Translations under genes and position numbers: made by a program
Notes under the pieces: model-generated
Databases searched by the model: none
Seen by the model: only the letters and a program-made list of their open reading frames with translations
What the model was told of the DNA's origin: nothing
Assembly: GCA_964581605.1 (NCBI GenBank)
Contig: CAZOPF010000013.1
Span: 14,077 to 78,076, forward strand
DNA: 64,000 bases
Direction: 5' to 3'
DNA from: CAADGU01 sp964581605
Lineage (GTDB): Bacteria; Chloroflexota; Anaerolineae; Promineifilales; Promineifilaceae
In this document: piece by piece, positions 59,123 to 64,000 of the stretch
How the letters are laid out: each line of letters starts with the position of its first letter
Position numbering within the stretch: the stretch's first letter is position 1

Positions 59123-59866
59123 CTAACCACCTAACAATATAGCTACAAAAACCATGGCAAAACAGATGGACGCCAGGACAAATCCTACTTTCAGCGGGTT
59201 AGCCCCCGTATGCCTCCCCCAACTGTACCCTGTGGCAAAAATGACAAAAAATGAGACGACATTGGAGATGCGAATAGCCAGGGGCGTGTTACCCGGTAAC
59301 AACAGCAGCGGCAGCAGAGGGGGCAGAACGGCAACGACGGATAAGAAAACCATTGCCACCGCGCCGACTATATCCTCGCGTTGTACACCCACAGCCTGGG
59401 GTTCCGCCTGACTCAAATGAGTCAGCATGTCGTGGTAAAGCGCCTGTCTTTGTGCCCCGCTGGTAATCGGTTCCAGAATAAAATCCAGTTCGTCGGCAAT
59501 GGCGGCAACGGCCGTTTCTTCACTATCACTCGACTGAACATATTGGAGCAAACGGTACCGCTCGCCGCGTGCCAAAACCTCAGAAAGCACATAGATCACC
59601 CCATCAATGATCCCCCACGTCGCAACCACCCCTATAATCGCCACAAACAAATCTTGCCCATATTCGCTGAAATAAGTTGTTTCAATGAGGCCGCGGTAGA
59701 TAAAGATAGAGTAAGACAGCGTGAACAGCAGCGCGAAAAGGATGCTAAAAAAGATGGCAACCAGCGCATCAATCGGGTCAAGAAACGCACCCAAGACATT
59801 GCTCAAGATACCTTCTTTAGGTGGTGTAGAATATCTACGGCGATGAGAAACTCTTCTTCTAGACAT
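59123..59866 (-). CDS. VIT1/CCC1-like membrane protein
   Basis: 247 residues. Five hydrophobic helices: one pair at residues 30-55, one at about 75-97 (LFVAIIGVVATWGIIDGVIY), and three near the C-terminus (EDIVGAVAMVFLSVVAVLPP, then LLPLLLLPGN). The first and last blocks resemble the Fe/Mn-transporting VIT1/CCC1 family in layout (DG after a helix and a proline-rich C-terminal helix). The soluble middle part (residues 100-170) is acidic. The N-terminal tail is very basic (SRRRVSHRRRY). Metal transport is not proven by any residue seen. Confidence 0.5.
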   Translation of the reverse strand: MSRRRVSHRRRYSTPPKEGILSNVLGAFLDPIDALVAIFFSILFALLFTLSYSIFIYRGLIETTYFSEYGQDLFVAIIGVVATWGIIDGVIYVLSEVLARGERYRLLQYVQSSDSEETAVAAIADELDFILEPITSGAQRQALYHDMLTHLSQAEPQAVGVQREDIVGAVAMVFLSVVAVLPPLLPLLLLPGNTPLAIRISNVVSFFVIFATGYSWGRHTGANPLKVGFVLASICFAMVFVAILLGG

Positions 59867-60011
59867 TGTTTTATTACTGTCGGCATCAAAACCAAAAAAC
59901 GGTACCAGGGATGTTTATACCAGACAAGTTGACAGGGTGAAAAATGCCAGATTATGACCTTTGCAGGTACAGAAAATTGTAGCTGTAACGATGGTGTGGT
60001 TCAAGTAGACA

Positions 60012-60060
60012 TGGGCTAAAGCACGTTACCAGAGCAACCCCGAACGCGCTTTAGCGCGTT
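60012..60060. repeat. Intergenic palindromic repeat with CTAAAGC / GCTTTAG
   Basis: GGGCTAAAGC (60012-60021) and GCTTTAGCGCG near 60046-60056 are near reverse complements, and AACGCGCTTTAGCGCGTT is a perfect small hairpin at the right end. It directly precedes the antitoxin ATG at 60066. I recall repeats of this general form from Chloroflexota intergenic regions. Confidence 0.6.
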
Positions 60061-60065
60061 TGTGC

Positions 60066-60326
60066 ATGGCAGACACCGATTTCCAATCGGTGGCGATGGC
60101 TAAAAAGGCGGTACATAACGCCCAACAAGAGCCTTTGGTTGTCACCGAGAACGGCCGTCCATCCGCCTACCTCATTAGTGTGGAGTTGTTTGACCGATTG
60201 GTGGCGCAGTTGGAGGTCATTGAGGACGCCGAATTACAGGCTTATCTGGCGGTGGGAGAGCGGCAGTTCACGCAAGGGGCCTATAAGACACTGACGCAGG
60301 CGGCCGAACTGGCCGACCTGGCCTGA
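60066..60326 (+). CDS. Phd/YefM-type antitoxin, no toxin partner
   Basis: 86 residues. FQSVAMAKKAVHNAQQEPLV then VTENGRPSAYLISVELFDRL is the Phd/YefM N-terminal DNA-binding fold (usual form l...l...l..vr.ep..Vt.nG.p.avlvs..ey..l). The C-terminal half is acidic and helical. No RelE, Doc or PIN gene follows in the 430 bases downstream, so it is an orphan; it might act as a solo repressor or be the remainder of a decayed module. ATG 60096 is an alternative start. Confidence 0.75.
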   Translation: MADTDFQSVAMAKKAVHNAQQEPLVVTENGRPSAYLISVELFDRLVAQLEVIEDAELQAYLAVGERQFTQGAYKTLTQAAELADLA

Positions 60327-60399
60327 CAGTCACAAAAAACTGCTCTGTGATCCAGATATTCCCGCTCCCGAATTTTTGACGCACCGGATTTTTTGATCG

Positions 60400-60456
60400 G
60401 CGGCCGTCTTTCAAGCCACCTTCTCCCCCGACCTCCTGATCCAATTTGCCTCTTAA
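60400..60456 (+). pseudogene. Duplicated 3' end of the dapF-like gene
   Basis: The 19 codons here read AAVFQATFSPDLLIQFAS and a TAA stop. The dapF homologue ends TAVYQATFSPDLLAQFILHA. About 41 of the first 45 bases match 59040-59084. The remainder of the gene is absent upstream, so it is a fragment left by duplication, recombination or insertion. Confidence 0.8.
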
Positions 60457-60475
60457 CAATCGTGTCAGACAGCTT

Positions 60476-60550
60476 GCAGTACCGCGATGACCATATGCAC
60501 GATGATTTGAGGCGTCGCAGTACCGCGACGACCTGATGCACGGCGATCAG
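60476..60550. repeat. Direct repeat GCAGTACCGCGA(T/C)GACC
   Basis: Two copies about 43 bases apart: GCAGTACCGCGATGACC then ATATGCACGATGAT, and GCAGTACCGCGACGACC then TGATGCACGGCGAT. No gene overlaps them. Confidence 0.7.
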
Positions 60551-60718
60551 GGAGCGTGCAAGACTGCAAGACCACCAGGCATCACACGCCGACACATTAG
60601 CATTATCTGCTTATTCGTTTCTTCATCCGCTGCCCTATCATTGCCAGAACGATTTTGACTTTTATAAGAAATCGGATGTCTTATTGCTTCCCCCGGCCAA
60701 CATTGCTAAATTCAGATG

Positions 60719-60753
60719 AAGACCCTGAGGGTTTCCAAAACCCTCAGGGTCTT
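60719..60753. repeat. Leader hairpin AAGACCCTGAGGGTTT / AAACCCTCAGGGTCTT
   Basis: A perfect 16-bp stem with a CCA loop that ends 8 bases before ATG 60762. It is the same design as the hairpin before the ABC-2 permease at 41443-41475 with a different stem sequence. It could influence translation initiation of the ABC ATPase. Confidence 0.85.
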
Positions 60754-60761
60754 GAGGCATT

Positions 60762-61496
60762 ATGAACGAGATCATCCAGGTCAAACAGGTCACCAAAACC
60801 TTTCCTGTCGGCGAGGGGGAAATCACCGTGCTGCGTGAAGTCTCCCTCACCATCGGGCGCGGCGAATTTGTGGCTATCGTCGGCGAATCCGGCAACGGCA
60901 AATCTACCCTGCTGAACATGATCACCGGCATAGACCACCCCACCAGTGGCGATGTCATCGTCAACGGCCGTAGCCTGCGCCCCATGAGCGAAAACGACCT
61001 GGCCCTCTGGCGCGGCGCGGAAATGGGCATCGTCTTTCAATTCTTCCAACTGCTGCCTGCGCTGAATCTGCTGCAAAACATCATCCTGCCCATGGACTTC
61101 CTCAAAAAACTGCCGCGCAAAGAGCGCAAAGAACGCGCCCTGCACCTGCTCGATCTCGTCGGGCTGGCCGACCAGGCATACAAATTGCCCAACGCCGTCT
61201 CCGGCGGGCAGCAGCAGCGGGCGGCCATCGCCCGTGCATTAGCCAACGACCCGCCGCTCATCGTCGCCGATGAACCCACCGGCAACCTGGACGCCCGCAC
61301 CGCTAGCGAAGTGTTTGACCTGTTCAGCCACCTCACCGACCAGGGCAAAACCCTGGTCATGGTCACGCACAACGAAGAACTTGCCCGCCAGGCCCGCCGC
61401 CTGCTCGAAGTCAAAAACGGCCGTATCATCCGCGATGAATGGCTGGTACAGGGCACGGAAAACGGCCGTGTCCCCTTCCTAATTCCTAATTCCTAA
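60762..61496 (+). CDS. ABC transporter ATP-binding protein (MacB/LolD type)
   Basis: 244 residues. Walker A GESGNGKST (41-49), Q-loop Q93 (VFQFFQLLPALN), signature VSGGQQQR (146-153), Walker B LIVADEP (166-172) and a switch His in VMVTHNEE are all intact. The pattern around the Q-loop and the size fit the MacB/LolD/FtsE group that works with FtsX-like permeases. The C-terminal LIPNS is encoded by CTAATTC repeats which then run through the spacer. Its permease partner follows 37 bases downstream. Confidence 0.92.
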   Translation: MNEIIQVKQVTKTFPVGEGEITVLREVSLTIGRGEFVAIVGESGNGKSTLLNMITGIDHPTSGDVIVNGRSLRPMSENDLALWRGAEMGIVFQFFQLLPALNLLQNIILPMDFLKKLPRKERKERALHLLDLVGLADQAYKLPNAVSGGQQQRAAIARALANDPPLIVADEPTGNLDARTASEVFDLFSHLTDQGKTLVMVTHNEELARQARRLLEVKNGRIIRDEWLVQGTENGRVPFLIPNS

Positions 61497-61527
61497 TTCC
61501 TAATTCCTAATTCATAATTCCCAATTC
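61476..61527. repeat. CTAATTC heptamer tandem repeat
   Basis: About seven units of CTAATTC, the last ones degenerate (CATAATTCCCAATTC). The array contains the last five codons and stop of the ATPase gene and nearly all of the spacer before the permease. It is the cleanest of the tandem arrays in the window. Confidence 0.9.
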
Positions 61528-61533
61528 CTCCCC

Positions 61534-63945
61534 ATGGACGTCATCTGGCACAAAGTCTGGCACGATTTATGGCATCACAAAGCCCGCACCCTGCTGGTCA
61601 TCCTCAGCATCGCCAGCGGCGTCTTTGCCATTGGCGCCATTTTTGGCATGGTAGACCAGTTACTCGGCGGCATGGACGACGCCCACCGCGCCACCAACCC
61701 CTCCCACATCAACGTCTTCCTCAACACCCTGGTAGACCAGGAAACGGCCGAAACCCTCACCAGCATCCCCGGCGTCGTCGGCGTCGAACCGGCCAACCGC
61801 ATCAGCATCCGCTACAAAACCGACCCTGACAGCGAATGGCAAGACGGCGCCATCACCAGCCGCCGCGACTTCACCGACCAGCAATTTGACCTGGTGACGC
61901 TGCAAACTGGCGATTGGCCGGCCGAACAACAAATTGGCGTGGAACGGCTGACCACCCAATCCTATAACCTGGACATCGGCGACCAGATCATCATTGAAAT
62001 GCCCGGCACTGACCGCACGTTTACGATTAACGGCCGTATCCGCCACCCCTTTGTCCAGCCGCCCACCTTTGGCGGCGAGGCCCACTTCTTCGCCGACGCT
62101 GCCGGTCTGGCCAAACTCGGTATCCCCGAAGGTGGTTATGCCAGCCTGCTGGTGCAGATAGAACCATACAGCCGCGCCCACGCCGAGCACATCGCCGGGG
62201 AGATCCGCGAACGGCTCAGCAAACAGGGCTACAACGTGGCCATCACCATCTACCAGGAGCCAGACCGCCATTGGGGGCGCGATTTTGTGGATGGGCTGAT
62301 GATTGTGCTACGGGTCATGGCGGTCGTTTCGTTGTTCCTCAGTGTGGTGCTGGTGGTGAATACGTTCACGGCCGTTATCACCCAACAAACGGACCAGATC
62401 GGCGTCATCAAAGCCATTGGCGGCAGCAGCGGCATCATCACCCAAACCTATCTGGTGGGGGTGCTGCTGCTCAGCCTGCTGGCGTTGGCGCTGGCACTGC
62501 CGTTGGGCGCGTTGGCCGCCTTTGCCAGCAGCCGCTGGTTCCTCAACCTGTTCAACGTAGATTTTGAGACCTTCCAATTTTCACCCCAGGCGGTACTATG
62601 GCAGGTGGCGGCGGCCACGGCCGTGCCCCTGTTGGCCGCACTCTGGCCCATTCTCAAAGGGGCCAACCTGACCGTGCGCGAAGCTATTGCCACCTACGGC
62701 CTGGGCGGCGACTTTGGCAGCAGCCGTTTTGACCGCCTGGTGGATAGCCTGGGCGCCCGTTTTCTGCCTTCTGTTTATGCGGCCGCGTTGGGTAATATGT
62801 TCCGGCGCAAAGGGCGGCTGGCGCTGACGCAACTGGTATTGGTCATTGCCGGGGTGATGTTCCTGGTGGTCATGACGCTGGTCTCGTCCACTGACAACAC
62901 ACTGGATAATGAAATGGCGCGGCGCGGTTATGACGCCCGCATCGGCTTTGTGCGTGACCAGCGCCGCGAACGGGTGCTGAACATGGCGTTGGCTCTGCCA
63001 GAGGTGACGGCCGCCGAAATGTGGTACACCCACAGCGCCACCATCCTGCGCGAAGGGGAACGGCTGCGCGACTCCGCCGGGCTGGGGGCACAACTGACCG
63101 GGCTGCCGCCGGACAGTGTGATGCGCCGCCCGCTGATTGTAGACGGCCGTTGGTTGCAGCCAGGCGATGGTCGCGTCATTGTCATCAATGCCGACTCTGC
63201 CGAGAAAAACGGCATCGCCGTCGGCGACGTGATCCGCCTGGATTTGGGCCTGTTGGGCGACGCCGAATGGCAGGTGATTGGCACGTACCGCATCATCTCC
63301 GGCGCAGATTTCACCACCGAGCCGATTTATGCGCCGTTGGAGGCGGTGGTCGCCGTGACCAAGCAGGCCAACCGGGGTACGGTACTCTATTTGCAAACCA
63401 CCGACCCGTCACTGGCAGCGGTCACGGCCGTGACTGAACAGTTGAAAAACCAGTTTGAAGGGCAGCACATGGACGTGGCGTTGTTCACAACGGCCGTGAA
63501 ACTGGATGAACGCGCCGAAATTGATACCCAGTTCGCCAGCGTCGTCACCATCCTGCTCAGTCTGGCCGGACTGATGGCGCTGGTGGGCGGCATTGGCTTG
63601 ATGGGCGCACTGAGCATCAGCGTGGTGGAGCGCACCCGTGAGATCGGCGTGCTGCGGGCCATTGGCGCTTCGTCACCGACGATCATGCTGCTGTTTGTGA
63701 TGGAGGGGGTGCTGCAAGGGCTGTTCAGCTGGTGCCTGGCTATCCCGCTGGCGGTGGTGTTCAGCAAACCCTTAGCCAATGCGCTGGGCCAGGCGATGAC
63801 GGGCACGAATCTGGATTTTGCGTTTCATGTCACGGCCGTGTTCATCTGGCTGGTGGTCATTCTGGTGGTCTCGGCCATGGCCGCCATCCTGCCCGCCCGC
63901 TCCGCCACCCGCATCAGCGTCCGCCAGAGCCTGGCGTATGCGTGA
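61534..63945 (+). CDS. FtsX-like ABC transporter permease (MacB type)
   Basis: 803 residues. One N-terminal helix (TLLVILSIASGVFAIGAIFG) is followed by a MacB-like periplasmic domain (residues 45-245). A helix block at 258-380 (MAVVSLFLSVVLVVNTFTAV, LLLSLLALALALPLGALAAF) comes next, then another helix near 425 and a second extracytoplasmic domain (450-660). Three closing helices from about 665 follow (ILLSLAGLMALVGGIGLMGA). Thus two FtsX modules lie in one chain, an arrangement seen in permeases for lipoproteins, antimicrobial peptides or lipids. With the ATPase at 60762 it makes a complete transporter; no MacA-like adaptor is adjacent. Confidence 0.88.
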   Translation: MDVIWHKVWHDLWHHKARTLLVILSIASGVFAIGAIFGMVDQLLGGMDDAHRATNPSHINVFLNTLVDQETAETLTSIPGVVGVEPANRISIRYKTDPDSEWQDGAITSRRDFTDQQFDLVTLQTGDWPAEQQIGVERLTTQSYNLDIGDQIIIEMPGTDRTFTINGRIRHPFVQPPTFGGEAHFFADAAGLAKLGIPEGGYASLLVQIEPYSRAHAEHIAGEIRERLSKQGYNVAITIYQEPDRHWGRDFVDGLMIVLRVMAVVSLFLSVVLVVNTFTAVITQQTDQIGVIKAIGGSSGIITQTYLVGVLLLSLLALALALPLGALAAFASSRWFLNLFNVDFETFQFSPQAVLWQVAAATAVPLLAALWPILKGANLTVREAIATYGLGGDFGSSRFDRLVDSLGARFLPSVYAAALGNMFRRKGRLALTQLVLVIAGVMFLVVMTLVSSTDNTLDNEMARRGYDARIGFVRDQRRERVLNMALALPEVTAAEMWYTHSATILREGERLRDSAGLGAQLTGLPPDSVMRRPLIVDGRWLQPGDGRVIVINADSAEKNGIAVGDVIRLDLGLLGDAEWQVIGTYRIISGADFTTEPIYAPLEAVVAVTKQANRGTVLYLQTTDPSLAAVTAVTEQLKNQFEGQHMDVALFTTAVKLDERAEIDTQFASVVTILLSLAGLMALVGGIGLMGALSISVVERTREIGVLRAIGASSPTIMLLFVMEGVLQGLFSWCLAIPLAVVFSKPLANALGQAMTGTNLDFAFHVTAVFIWLVVILVVSAMAAILPARSATRISVRQSLAYA

Positions 63946-64000
63946 TCAGGTGATCGTGTGTTTTTGTGTTCAGGTGTTCAGGTGAACATCTGATCTGGGC
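63946..64000. repeat. Intergenic GTGTTCAGGTG repeats with hairpin, at window end
   Basis: TGATCAGGTGATC, GTGTTCAGGTGTTCAGGTG and AACATCTGATC make an imperfect hairpin just after the permease stop. It is of the same family as 25618-25689, 47105-47204 and 48033-48088. Confidence 0.7.

Larger units (their letters stand above)
60457..60761. other. Gene-free stretch with direct repeats and leader hairpin
   Basis: No coding frame with recognisable motifs. It holds two copies of GCAGTACCGCGAYGACC followed by ATGCACGnnGAT (60476 and 60519), a half copy of the ATCGGATGTC repeat at 60670-60682, and the hairpin at 60719-60753. Confidence 0.6.

Overview
The window looks like a metagenome-assembled contig from the Chloroflexota (Anaerolineae-type). 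This is inference from several signals. There are families of GT39-like (PMT/ArnT-type) membrane glycosyltransferases, a SARP/NB-ARC/TPR regulator, large secreted proteins ending in a short hydrophobic tail (IFLPLVTR, IYLPVIVREN), and GC-rich coding DNA. Two runs of exactly 100 N (44742-44841 and 53956-54055) are scaffold gaps. No rRNA, tRNA, CRISPR array or transposase gene was seen.

Layout. Bases 1-25.6 kb form a glycan and exopolysaccharide cluster, almost all on the + strand and often with 4-nt start/stop overlaps. It holds four complete GT39-like enzymes plus one partial one on the - strand at the left edge, five SAM-dependent methyltransferases, a type I phosphodiesterase-like protein, a Wzx-like flippase, and a Stf0-type sulfotransferase beside a methyltransferase. 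It also holds a secreted beta-helix protein, a GT2, a GT2-GT4 fusion and two GT4 enzymes. A VapBC-type module interrupts it at 11.3-11.9 kb. Bases 25.7-37.7 kb are a single 3999-residue secreted multidomain protein on the - strand. A 68-residue conserved-looking protein lies upstream of it, and a divergent 1099-residue SARP-type regulator follows (38-41.4 kb). Next come an ABC-2 polysaccharide-export permease and a LytR-CpsA-Psr lipoprotein (41.5-44 kb), which fit the same envelope theme.

From 44 kb to the end the genes are mixed: ArfB, ClpS, enoyl-CoA hydratase, a CPBP-like membrane protein, an MFS transporter, RNase Z, an FAD oxidoreductase, a second VapBC-type pair, an ATP-grasp enzyme broken by a gap, an M28 peptidase lipoprotein, a slipin, a stand-alone Lrp-type sensor domain, a GNAT acetyltransferase, a DapF homologue lacking both catalytic cysteines, a VIT-like membrane protein, an orphan Phd-type antitoxin, and a MacB-like ABC ATPase/permease pair. 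Three gene remnants were found in gene-poor stretches: the C-terminal end of a histidine kinase, a possible PIN-type fragment, and a second 3' end of dapF.

The strongest signal that the genes do not explain is genome-wide. The palindrome ACGGCCGT occurs about every 300 bp throughout the window, inside and outside genes, which resembles the HIP1 octamer of cyanobacteria. It imposes recurring TAV, (D/N)GR and RP peptides on the proteins. Alongside it, many intergenic junctions carry degenerate 7-8 bp tandem repeats and hairpins of several different families. Some have spread into the first or last codons of genes.
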